NCBI GenBank assembly: GCA_013398615.1
Contig: VZSR01002395.1
Span: forward strand, 5,182,958-5,246,957
Source of the DNA: Brachypodius melanocephalos
Lineage: Eukaryota; Chordata; Aves; Passeriformes; Pycnonotidae
DNA length: 64,000 nt
Direction: 5' to 3'
Shown here: positions 50,106-60,556 of the stretch, one piece after another
Numbering within the stretch: the stretch's first letter is position 1
Layout: every line of letters starts with the position of its first letter
Notes under the pieces: generated by a model
The model's database searches: none
What the model was told of the DNA's origin: nothing
What the model saw: only the letters and a program-made list of their open reading frames with translations
Made by a program: the position numbers and the translations under genes

Positions 50106-52137
50106 TTTGAAAAGAACTGGAGACAAAGTGACAGCTCCTAGACAGACTGTTCAGCTTCACAACACCTCTTGCTTAAGGGACTGTCCCTCCCCTCAGCTGC
50201 CCCCAGGAGGGATGCTGGCACTAATCTAGAAGTTTCCCCAGTAACTTTAAAGCATTTAGCACAGGCACTCCCCCACCCCCCGTAATATTCTGCGGACATG
50301 CACTACAGTCTATACAGCAACGTTTCACAAAGTCAGCAAAAACAGGTCTCTAAATAGCTGCCCCTTTGTGCTCTGGGGCCTGAACACTCCCCTTTCATGT
50401 CACAAAAGCCCAAGGCTCTCCAGTCAGAGGAAATATTTAAGTTACTCAAAGAAGCCTGTGCAGGTTCCACAGCGGGATAAAGCTGATCTAACAGCAGCCA
50501 GAAGGGACACTATTTACAAGTGCTAGGAAAGCCCAGAGCCAGGGAAGGGCAAATCCTTCCCAGGAGAATCCCCAGGCAGCAAAATACTTTTGTATCACAT
50601 GGCAAAGCCAGTGGGAGCCCAGGCAGGACACAGGAGGAGTTTAACCCACACCGTGTGGAGTAAAGCCTGGTGCTTCCCACCTAGCACCAAGTCTGCTTTG
50701 AGCCTTTGGGGCAAACGGGAGGGTTCATCAGCAAATCTTAAAGCAAAGGGAACCTCGTGGTGACAGCTTCCCTTCAGACAGGACGGGACAGGTCAAGCTG
50801 CCCTCTCAGAGCCACAGCAAGGTCCAGAGCCAGGGTACAGGGGCTGTACATGCAAGTGACCAGCAGCTACCAGGCCTTACAGCATGGCCCACTGCCATGA
50901 TGAGAAACTTGAGCCTAAATATAAGACACTAAATGGTAAACTTTGTCAAGTACTGAAGTTGTCTTCCAAAGTGCTAAGCCATGTTAAAGCTATGGCAAAG
51001 TAACAAATTCTTGGAGCAGCTTACAGTCAAAGTCTTCCCTACTCACACTGACACCAGGAAAAGGTCCCTGCTGGGGTGGCACAGTTCCCCAAAGCAAAGC
51101 ATTTTGATGGCTGTATGCTGGAATTTGGGGGATTTGCTTTAAGAAAGAAGTTTTCTGGACAGTTCTTCACAGCACATTCACAACAGCGATCCTACTCTAG
51201 GGAACAGAGCAGGGCTGTGAAACATCCAGGTTTCCTTCAGTTCAGCTGTGAGGACAGGGCAACACTGCAGAAGGGACCAGGCAGGAATCAAGACTGGCAT
51301 GTCCTGCATGGGGGTACAGTTATGGGTTTGGGGTGTTTGGGTGGTTTTTGACTGAAATAGCCATTAAAAACCAAACCAAACCCATCTGATGAACCACCCT
51401 GAACTGAAGTACTAAATTAAGCTCAGTAAACAGCAAGGTTTTAAAGTGTCAGTTTTCTCACTGCAGCTCTCTTTGGAATCTCAGAATCCCAGGATAGCTG
51501 GACGTGGAAGGAACCTTAAACACCATCTCAGTCCAAGCCCCTGCCATGGGCAGCAATACCTCTCACAAGATGCAAAATTCACCTTTGTTCATAAGAAAAT
51601 GTCTTAAAGAACCTTTCCCAGGGAATCAGATTACCTCTAGCTGCAAGACTATCCCAAATCCATTCTCTACCAGTCAATTCTTTAGATGGGTAACAGTCAC
51701 CAAAGTCCAACATTTAACACATTCCTTGGCATATGTTACTATTGAACAGACTTCCTTGGCCACTCAACACTCCACACTTCACAGAGGCTACTACAACTGT
51801 GTCCGATGGAGCAGAAATCCAGATTTACCTGGACAAAACGAAGCCATTCCAAACCGGAACACTGGATCAGAGATCATGCATTAGGAACAAAAAAGCATCT
51901 CAAACACTGGAATGTACTGGAGAAGGTCATTTAGTCTCCTAGGGAAAAACCAAAAAACCCAACCCAAAGACTAAATTAAATACAGCCCAGAATACTGTCT
52001 GGTCATATTACTGAGTATACTGAGAGTGCCTGAAGGCACCACGTGTGTTGTCCATGAAGATACTGGTGGTGCCTTATTTTAATGTTAAAGAAGTCGTAAC
52101 TATAAAAAGAGTTAGTTCCATCCCAGTTTCCCAGCAC
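49985..52137 (-). other. RNF2: RNF2 3'UTR (probable)
   Basis: About 2.1 kb lies between the RNF2 stop codon and the first minus-strand ATTAAA at 50010-50005. It has no convincing coding exon on either strand and holds a decayed CR1 fragment near 51479-51562. A longer form ending near 49.8 kb is also possible. Confidence 0.5.
51479..51562 (-). mobile_element. CR1 LINE 3'-end fragment within the RNF2 3'UTR
   Basis: The stretch tcagaatcccaggatagctgg..ggaaggaaccttaaacaccatc..cccctgccatggg is a reverse-complement CR1 3' end. It shares orientation with RNF2, so it would be part of the mature mRNA if the 3'UTR is read correctly. Confidence 0.8.
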
Positions 52138-55100
52138 TTATTTGTGCTCCTTGGTGGGGGCATAGTACAGTTCCATGGGTTTGTTCACTTTCCAGTACTT
52201 CTCACTGACCAGTTCCAGGGAAAAGGACCCATTTAGCACCTAGAAGAGAACAGCAAAATGGGAATGAATGAGGTAATCTGATGTTGTGCTGTAAAACAGG
52301 GTACTTAAATCAATACTTAAATGTGCTGACTTGAAGGAGTCACCAATAATGTGGCACAAGTTACAAGCTAAAAACCACAAAGATTCTCAAGTGAAGTAAT
52401 ATTCTTCCCTCTTCAATTTTAATTAGAAAAGAATGGCATAAGCCAGGTCATGCTTGGTGCCATCACTGCATTTTCCCCAAGTAATTTCTATGCCTCCTTT
52501 TCTACCAAGCATGCTTTTGCCAAAAAAGCAGCTAATCTGCTGCTAGATGAGCTGGTGGCACCCTGAGGCAGCTGGGGCAGAGGCCAGCAGAGCGGGGTTT
52601 GAGCAGAGGTGCAGGCAGGGCTGTGCCGTGCTGGTGCTTACGGTGAACTGGCCGGCGGCGGTGGCGATGTAGATGGTGTACTGCTTCTCACTGGCCGTGT
52701 CCAGGTTCATCTGGTTGGACTCGCCTTTGCTCCGCAGCTCCTCCAGGGCCAGCCTCACTGCCAGGTACTTGGACAGGTGATCAACTGTGGCATTGCCTGA
52801 GGTCTTGATGTACCTGTGACAGCAGCCACACGCATCGTCAATGAGGACTGAGCAGCAGCTGGGGGAAAAGCCATCTGCAACACCCCAAGTATTAACCATC
52901 AGCTCTGAACAGGCTTCAGAGACAGTTCCCACACATCACAGGGAGATGTCTCATCAGCAGAGAACGCCATGAAAAGACCTGAGAAAACGCCATAGAACTA
53001 CTCTGCTGTGAGCCAAAACTTGCAAACTGTGCTTGGACTGGATTATGAACAAAAAAAAGTCAGGAAAAGCTGCCAGCCTGCAAGTCCTGCTGACACAAAG
53101 CTGCTCTGAAAACTGCCTTACAACTGCCTCTGAAAACATTTCTACAAGGTTTGTTTATTCCCAAAGAATCTTAAGAGTAAGTAGAAAGGGGCTGATATAA
53201 CACCATCATCCCACTAGTGAACTGCAATGCTAGAAAACCTTAAAAACATCTTTATTTGTGATCAAAGGCTTAAACCAGGTTATGACTGTATTTTTTATAA
53301 TAGTTGAGCAGTACCATCTACATGACTTGGAAAAGAAAAAAGGGAAGAGTGCTTATTTATATCTGGCCTTGGCACCGGTTGCCCAGAGAATCTGTGGCTG
53401 CTCCTGAACATCTGAAAATGTCCAAGGCCAGGCTGGATGGGGCTCAGAGTAACCTGAGCTAGTGGAAGGTGTCCCTGGTGGCACTGGATGGGATTTAAGG
53501 TCCCTCCCACCTCAAACCATCCTGTCATACAGTTAAACAGGATGTGGTATGACTGAAGTAAATTGCTGTTTAAAAGCCCCAAGAAGTGATGGAAAACCAA
53601 AGCACCAGAAAATATCAGCAGAACACCTGGAGACAGCCAGGGGCCACTGACCTCGTCTGCGCGCTGTCATCGTTCTCCATGAGGGTGGGGTGAGGCCTGA
53701 ACACCAGCTCGATCTCACTGGCCCCATCCATCACGGGATCTATGGCCACAGTGGTGGTGGTGTTGTCCAGCTCCAGCCCAGAGTCATCTGAGGTTTTGGT
53801 CCTCTTGTTGCTGGGCCCTGCTTCCTGGTTGCTGTGTGTGGAGGCGTTGCTGCAGTGGGAGCTGTCCCCGTTGTCCTCGGCCCCACTGCCATTCTCGATC
53901 TGCTGCTTCTTGCCCCGCTGCAATCTGGCCACAAAACAGGCAGAGATACACCCTGACCCATCCAGAATCCTCAACATCTCCTCCCCAAGAGAGGCACGTG
54001 CACACACAGGCACTGAACATTGCAGTGAGATTGGAAGTTAAAAAAATTAGTAATACTAGTTCTTCTGTAGAAAGAGATACTCACAGACATAACTATTCAT
54101 TTTTTCATGTCCCTCAAACACCTTTTAGCTGTGTTTTAAGACTATTTTAACTTCACACCATTGTTTTTCAGGCAATTACAGACCCGTATTTTCATCCACA
54201 TGTGATTAGAATTATTAAATCACATGCTTTATCATGCAAAGTTTGGGGCCTCTCTCCCATCTGGCTCTCTTAGGTTTAAATGCACACCTGGAATTTCACC
54301 ATGGTATAAACACCACATACTCCATCTGGCCTGTGAATTAAGTCACAAGTAAGCCCCAAGTCCTGGTATTCTGTGCATTTATTGGCATGTAAGGGTAGCA
54401 CTTTGGTACAGGATTCATGGGGTTATGGTTTCTTATCTAAGATGTGACAGCCATAATTTGGTAAAGCTAAGCTGAAGTTTCTGTCAGGCTGCCACAGAAG
54501 TCGCAGGGAGTGATACAGAGATTTCTACTAGTAGACAAATGTTAAAAATTGTTTTGCCAGATATCAGAGGAGAGGAGAAGATTCTCAAGCTCCACAGGGC
54601 ATGAGGACAGGCATTGTATTTTTAGCCTGAAGGCAAATGACGTGATTATGTACCTGTTCATAGCCTGAATCTTTAATCCCTCCTCGATGCTGTGACTCAG
54701 GGCTTGCTGGTTGTTGTGCTTGCTGATCCTGGCCAGCACCCTCTCCTGATGAGCTTCGTACTCATCCCTGCTCGGGTAAATCTTACTGATGAGAGCGTCG
54801 AAGTTGGGGTCTGGCCGCAGGGATCTTTTGGAAACGAGCTTTTTGCGACATGTGGGACATTCTTTGTTGCTGGACATGGACAAGAAGGAAGCAAACAACA
54901 CTTAATTCTCCAACAGTTACAAAACTCTGCCCTGTTGCTTCCATTCTCGGTCAAAGCGCTCACTAAGACTCAGCATTTATAGTAAATCTGGAAAGGGGTT
55001 TCTGTCTTTCTACAGGTCAGGTAGTTGGAGATATTTAAACAACGATCCCAAACATATCTCTCCCTGCTGCTCTTTTATTTTAAAGTATGTTTGAGCAAAT

Positions 55101-56887
55101 GATTTAGACTGAAGAGATCAAAAGTCCCACGTTCCCTTCTTCTCTTCATTTTCTGGCTGGATTTTTACCTAGAAAAAATGGGTGTCTAGTGGAAATTATA
55201 CCAAAGCATAGTCTTAGGAGGAAACTCTTCCCTGTGAGGGTGGGCAGGCCCTGGCACAGGGTGCCCAGAGCAGCTGTGGCTGCCCCTGGATCCCTGGAAG
55301 TGTCCAAGGCCAGGTTGGACAGAACTTGGAGCAACCTGGCACAGTGGAAGGTGTCCCTGCTCATGGCAGGGGTGGGACTGGATGGGCTTCAAGGTTCCTT
55401 CCGTGACAAACCATTCTGGCATTCTATGATTCCATGATTTCTAACATTCACAGGACACATAATTTGGAATGGCTGAAGGCCACATAATTTGGAAATTAGG
55501 AGAAGGAAGAATAAGTGAAACTAAACCAAATTTTGTCAGTAATGTGTATTTTTGTTTTACTGTTACTGGATCTAAGAGAAGAAAAGAATGCAGAAGAGGA
55601 CTTCAACTCCTTGCAAGAAACAGAATTATGAAATGATTTTTCATGAGGAAGCAATTTGATCTGTCTTCCAGAGATGACTGAACATGGAAGAACAGGATTT
55701 GAAAGGTGTGCTGCACATTCAGAAACTCCAAGTGCACAGTGACTGTCCCACATCAACCTCGCACCAAGGACACTTCCACCTCAAATGCAATGGACTGTCC
55801 AAGCCCTCTTTCCTCCACTGTGTTCATCCCTGCCCCTGGCAGCTTGCCCTTCTTGTCCTCTGGCAGTGTCCCTTCCCTATCTCCAGGCAATGTCATATCC
55901 CTGAGTGCTGGCAGTGTCCCCTCCATCCCTTGGCAGTGTTGTCCCCATCCCCTGGCAGTGTCCCCTCCCTGGCAGTGTCCCCCCATCCCCTGGCAGTGTC
56001 CCCCCCATCCCCTGGCAGTGTCCCCCCCATCCCCTGGCAGCGCTCTGTACCCGCTCCTGAGGGCAGTGATGATGCAGTCGGCACAGAAGCGGTGCAGACA
56101 CTCCTTGGTGGTCATGGTGTTCTTGAGCATGTCCAGGCAGATGGGACACATGAGCTCGCTGTGCAGGCTCCGGGGGGACACCACAATCTCCAGGCCATCT
56201 GTGATGGCTTCCTGGCAGCAAATAAGGGAAAGGTTCTTTCCTGGGATTGAGTGCCTTCCTCATGGAGACAGCATGTTTTACCCAAGGAAACACAGCAAAG
56301 AGACATGAGAATACATCAAGCACACAAAACCCAAGTGCTGCCAGCCCTGCGGCACACAATAAAAGCAAGGAGCTGCTGCAGGGGGTCCAGTGGCTCCCAT
56401 GAAGCTGATGAGGGGTATGGAGCATCTCTCTGATGAGAAGAGACTGCGGGAGTTGGGCCTGGTCAGTCTGGAGAAGAGAGGACTGAGAAGGGAATCTCAC
56501 AAATATATGTAAGGGTCTCCAAGGAGTGTCAGAGAACAGTGCCAGACTCTGATCAGTGGTGCCAGTGACAGGATGAGGAGCAATGGCCATGAACTTAAAC
56601 ACAACAAGTTCCACCTCACCAGGAGGAAGAGCTTCTTTCCTTGGAGGATGCAGAGCCCAGGGAGGGTGTGGAGTCTCCTTCTCTGGGGACATCCCAAAGC
56701 CTCCTGGACATGCCCCTGTGTCACGTGCTCTGGGTGACCCTGCCTGGGCAGGGGTGATCTCCAGAGGTCCCTCCCAAGGCCAGCATGGCTCTGTGATTAC
56801 CTGGGGTGTTCTCTGCAGCTCGTACAGACTGAGCTCCCAGGTCTTGCTCAGAGGCTGTGTCCCGTTGGTCTGCACGGCCTGAGACAT
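52138..56887 (-). CDS. RNF2: E3 ubiquitin ligase RING1B/RING2, PRC1 catalytic subunit
   Basis: The protein is 336 aa, the same length as human. Coding exons in transcript order: 56887-56801, 56211-56051, 54869-54654, 53924-53652, 52813-52642, 52239-52138; all are GT-AG and in phase. The start [11 protein letters not shown] follows an acceptor at 56890-56891. The RING finger (about residues 51-91) has the full C3HC4 set in [19 protein letters not shown], split between two exons. A polar linker follows, then the C-terminal RAWUL domain (about 225-336) ending in KEHK. Family knowledge: with a PCGF partner it monoubiquitinates H2A at Lys119 for Polycomb silencing, in the nucleus. Differences from recalled human are few: RISKHNN, a four-Thr run in [13 protein letters not shown] and TAAGQ. 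Both introns next to the first RING exon carry repeats near the splice donors. Confidence 0.98.
53369..53528 (+). mobile_element. CR1 LINE 3' fragment in an RNF2 intron
   Basis: The sequence ggcaccggttgcccagagaat..gtccaaggccaggctggatgg..ggatttaaggtccctcccacc is CR1 on +, antisense to RNF2. A small internal deletion removes the usual catggcagggg segment. Confidence 0.88.
55205..55438 (+). mobile_element. CR1 LINE 3' fragment with intact terminal repeat
   Basis: The fragment runs from ggaggaaactcttccctgtg through ggtgtccctgctcatggcag to ccattctggcattctatgattcc, ending in the CR1 3' octamer-like repeat on +. It lies in the RNF2 intron between the RING-encoding exons, antisense to the gene, and is one of the best-preserved copies in the window. 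Confidence 0.9.
55862..56043 (-). repeat. About 22-bp C/G-rich minisatellite beside the RNF2 RING exon donor
   Basis: GGCAGTGTCCCC-type units start at 55862, 55886, 55910, 55932, 55954, 55971, 55992, 56014 and 56036 on the + strand (period 17-24, mostly 22). The last unit is cut off by the splice donor (plus CTGTAC at 56045-56050) of the exon 56211-56051. In the RNF2 RNA the array is G-rich (runs of 4-7 G) and starts about 10 nt into the intron. Confidence 0.88.
56385..56798 (+). mobile_element. CR1 LINE 3' fragment ending at an RNF2 splice donor
   Basis: About 410 bp read as CR1 on +: ggagcatctctctgatgagaag, gggcctggtcagtctggagaag, aacaagttccacctcacc, ggtgatctccagaggtccct, and a terminal ctctgtgatt. 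The terminal bases run into the reverse complement of the donor CAG|GTAATC of RNF2 coding exon 1 (plus 56795-56800). The element is antisense to RNF2. Confidence 0.88.
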
Positions 56888-56889
56888 GG

Positions 56890-59800
56890 CTGGGGAAAGA
56901 AGGGACATGGGCTGAGCACTCAGGTGTGTCTAGCTCAGGATCCTCTCCCCTGCCCTTGGTGTGTCCAGCCAAGCAGAGAACACCCATTCCCCACGTACCA
57001 GGCTCTGCTTGGATAATCCCCTGCTTGCACCACTCCAGGAGAACTGGGGGAGTGCTCAGCCCTGAACACTTGGCAAAAATCAATTCAGTTGTTAAAAGTG
57101 ACACAGAACTGAAGGCCAGAGAACGTGAGCCACAAATACCACCTGATGCAGAAAATATTCCTGAAACATCCACTTCTAAACATCCACAGGGGTCGAGCAG
57201 GGTCTGCTTCCTAAACTGAGGGGAAGAGCAAAATGGGACAGGACACAGCACACCAGTCAAACGTGCTCACTGGAGCACACCACGACGGCTTTTTCTTCTT
57301 CCTCTAAACACATCCCATGGGCTTTCCCATCAGAAGTTTGAAAGATCTCAACATACCTAGTCACTGCATAATTTAAATAATAATAATTTCTAAAACCCAG
57401 AGAAACTGCACTGCTGTGCCATCAACATTTTAGTATTGTTGTATGAGATGAGGCAAAATTACCACACGGAGTCACTGCAGATGTGAAAAAGTCTGGTCAA
57501 AGTGACAGAAGAAAATGATTTCTGAACAGAAAATACTTTTATGCTGGGGGAGAGGAGGCATTGCTTCCCATGACTCCAAAAATGCCTGCCTTGAGCAGGA
57601 AAACTTATCTCTCTGTGGGATAGATAGATAAGACAGTGGTATGTTTAAAAAATTGTAACTATGAAAGTGGCAAGATTCCATTTGCAGACCTTTCTTCTAT
57701 GTGGAAGAAGTAGAAGTACTTTCTTTTATTCCTTTTTTAAATCGGTTTCCAGACCCTTCAATTCAGCAGCCAAATGCATTTGCTATTGGCATCTACCACA
57801 TACATTATAATCCATTTTCCAACTCATTAAGTTCTTTATGAAAAGGCCCAAACTCTCTGGAGAACAAGGTTACTATATAAGCTTTAATTAATTGTGAAGG
57901 GAAGAGCAAGATAAGCTGTGCAGATATTAGATCTACTTTCATCCAAGCACAGAAATCAGAGTTTTCTCACCTGATATTTTTCTTCTTTTTGAGGAACAAA
58001 GAAAAAAAAGGCTGACATAAAATAGCCACATCCACTGTTATGTCTATTAAGTAGAATCACAGAATCGTGGAATAGTTTGGGTTTGAAGGGACCTTAAAGC
58101 CCATCCAGTTCCACCCCCTGCCATGGCTCCAAGCCGTGTCCAACCTGGACAGGAATCCAGAGGCAGCCACAGCTTCCCTGGGCACCCTGTCCCAGGGCCT
58201 TCCCTGCACGGGGAATGACTTCTTCCAATATCCAATGCAAATATACCCTCTGTCAGTCTGAGGCCCTTCCCCCTTTTTCTGTCACTCCAATTTTTAGAGT
58301 CCAACTTCAACAGACAACAATATTAATAAACACTGTGAGTGTGTATTTATTAAACACTGTGAGTGACAATTCATGGGGGCAGTGAGGTTTAAAGATGCTC
58401 TCCATTTGTCTGTCATTGCTGAAAGGCACTGTAAAAGAGTCACACCCAATCACAAACTTGCACCTGACACTGCAGCTCGTGCTGTCCAGTGAAAATTCCT
58501 CCCATTTCCAGACAACTGATAAAGTTAATCCTTCCAACAAAAACATTTTTAATGCAAAATATACTGCTTATCCATATCCCCTGCTGTCACAGCCAGTGCC
58601 TCTGCCTTCACTGACAGCTGAATGTCAGCTCTGAGCTTGACATGATGTATAAGAAAGTCAAATTATCTCATTACACAAGTTTTTAATGGAAACACAGATG
58701 AATACTAATCAGAGCACCTCTGCAGGGAACTCCTATGACAAATCAAGTCTTTGTCACTGAATGAATGACACTGGATTAAAGAATTCTCCCCAAGCAATAG
58801 TAATTTCACCTGCACACCAGTCACATTTTCTCAAACGCAAGCAATTCCCTTTAATCCTTAAAAGCCCATGTGCAGTGCAGAGTTATCACATACAGCTACA
58901 ACCACTTCCAAACAGGGCTGGATTATGAATTATCATACTGGAAATCATCTCTCTCCACTAACTGTCCTCTGGATTTCTGTGGAATTAGGCACTTGATCCA
59001 ATTATTTTACATAGAAGAGGGTCTGAAATACAAACAGCCTACAAAAATCCTGAGAATACTGCTCAGTGCTTGTTTCATACGCACACGGTGCCATAGGGCT
59101 GGTGCAAGGAGGGCAAGCGATCCAGAAGAGCTCCTGCAGAATGTAAAACTTGGCAAGAAGCAAGTGCTGAATTGGTACGGGAAGCAGCGGGAGTGATGTG
59201 GAGGGAGGAGGCACATCCTCAGCTCCCGGCACCGCGTCCTTCTGCACCTGCTGCCCTGTGCGAAGCGACATTTTCCCGGGAGCAGCCGGGTGGCTTCCAG
59301 CCCCGGTTCGCCAGCATCACGCTCCGCCAGCACCGCTCGGCACGGGCTCCGGGGCAGACAAAAGACTGGGAAGGCCGAGCTATAAATCACATCCAGGATG
59401 GTACAGCGCAGAGCCAGCGAGAGCAGCTCGGGGCCGTGTCCGTGAGCCGTCCCTTGCCGGGGATGGCAGTGGCGTTTGCCGCGGTTGCCGGGCTGGTGCT
59501 GCGCTACTGCGGCTGCGATGGAGCCGGGTGTTCTACCTCTGCCTGCAGCCCCAGGAGCGCACACACGAACCACATACACATCCGTACTTACATATATAGG
59601 GAGAGATCTGGGCAGATACAGGTATAGGTATGTGTGTATAGATATATACCCCGGCTGCTCAGGACTTTGCAGCCCCACGCCGGCCCTGCGGGCGGCTCGG
59701 TGCCCCGCAGCCCTGTAGCACGGCCGAGCATGGGGCAACGGGGGCTCCAGGCTGCCATGGGGCCGCTGGCCACGGCTCCACCCGGACACTGCCGACCCCA

Positions 59801-59956
59801 GCCCCGCCAGAATAGCCCGGCAGCCGCCCCGCCGCCTTCCCGCCCGGGGTAAGCCCCGCTCGGATACCGCGCACAGGCAATCGCGGCCCCGCACCCGCCC
59901 GGCCCCGCAGGGACGGAGAGCCCCGGCAGCGCCGCTCGCCCCGGCCCCGCACTCAC
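56890..59956 (-). other. RNF2: RNF2 5' intron
   Basis: About 3 kb lies between the ATG exon and the probable noncoding exon 1. It holds a minus-oriented CR1 fragment and, near 59560-59655, a CA/TATA-rich simple stretch at the edge of the CpG island. A 343-aa open frame on - across the GC-rich end has no recognisable domain and looks fortuitous. Confidence 0.55.
58054..58288 (-). mobile_element. CR1 LINE 3' fragment, minus orientation
   Basis: The stretch begins gaatcacagaatcgtggaatag (terminal repeat), then ggaccttaaagcccatccag and cagccacagcttccctggg. This is CR1 reading on -, the same sense as RNF2, inside its 5' intron. Confidence 0.9.
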
Positions 59957-60060
59957 CGCCCGCCGGTGCCGCCTCGGTCCGTGGCCGGCGGTGTCGCCGC
60001 AGCCCCGCAGCACAATATGGCGAGCGGCGGCTCCGCAATGGAGCTCGGGAAATAGAGGGG
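59957..60060 (-). other. RNF2: Probable RNF2 5' noncoding exon 1
   Basis: The 3' boundary is set by GTGAGT on the minus strand (plus 59956-59951). The right edge is approximate because the transcription start cannot be read. The exon would splice to the acceptor before 56889, just ahead of the ATG. Confidence 0.5.
60014..60024 (+). promoter_or_regulatory. RNF2: YY1-like site in the RNF2 5' region
   Basis: AATATGGCGAG matches the YY1 consensus AANATGGCGGC at its first nine positions, including the ATGGCG core. It lies within about 60 bases of the exon-1 donor, where YY1 sites often sit just downstream of the start. This is a motif match only, with no binding evidence. Confidence 0.4.
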
Positions 60061-60411
60061 AGTTACATATTCATGGCCGGGGTTGGGTAGGGGGAGCGGG
60101 GACGGGGCCGCCGCGCCCGGGCCGCCCCGCGACCTCCTCCGCCTCCTTTACGGCCGGGGCGCGGCGGCCGCCCGGGCTGCTCGCTGCTTTCCCCGCCCTG
60201 CCCACGCCTCCGGCCCCGCCGCCGCCAGCGCTCCATATCCTTTTCCCGTTCCCGGGATGCGGCACCGCGTCCTGCGGGGCTCCCTCCGCTCCACGGCCCC
60301 TCTCCACTGACAGCCCTCCCGGCCGGGGGCGGCTAAACTGCGCCAGGCGAGGTTCAGGTCGCACATCGGGAGGAATTCCTCCCCGGAAATGGTGATTAGA
60401 CCTTGGAAAGG

Positions 60412-60556
60412 GCTGCACAGGAGCGCGGTGGAGTCACGGTCCCAGGCGGTGTTTAAGGAAAGGCTGGCGGTGGCACTGGTGCCAAGGCCTGGGTGACACG
60501 ATGGCGTTGGGCATAGGTGGGCCTCGATGATCCCCAGGTGTTTTCCAGCCCCGGTG
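60412..60556 (+). mobile_element. CR1 LINE 3' fragment upstream of RNF2
   Basis: The stretch reads gtggagtcacggtcccaggcggtgtttaaggaaaggctgg, then ggcactggtgcc and tgggcctcgatgatcc, a recognisable CR1 3' region on +. It sits directly at the outer edge of the RNF2 CpG island and has gained high GC. Confidence 0.82.

Larger units (their letters stand above)
59200..60410 (-). promoter_or_regulatory. RNF2: CpG-island promoter of RNF2
   Basis: A very GC- and CpG-rich block, densest from about 59670 to 60350, lies 3 kb upstream of the RNF2 ATG. On the minus strand a consensus donor GGCGGGCG|GTGAGT ends a probable noncoding exon 1 at plus 59957. No TATA box is seen. Polycomb genes typically have such broad promoters (inference). 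Confidence 0.75.

Noticed and set aside
55684..56308. Overlapping 188- and 200-codon frames on + across the minisatellite
   Set aside because: They translate the repeat and the antisense of the RNF2 RING exon, giving Pro/Ser/Gly-rich low-complexity sequence with no independent support.
59007..60038. 343-codon open frame on - across the RNF2 promoter and first intron
   Set aside because: It crosses the probable exon-1 donor, has arginine/glycine/alanine-rich composition typical of GC-rich DNA and shows no domain. It is most likely chance.
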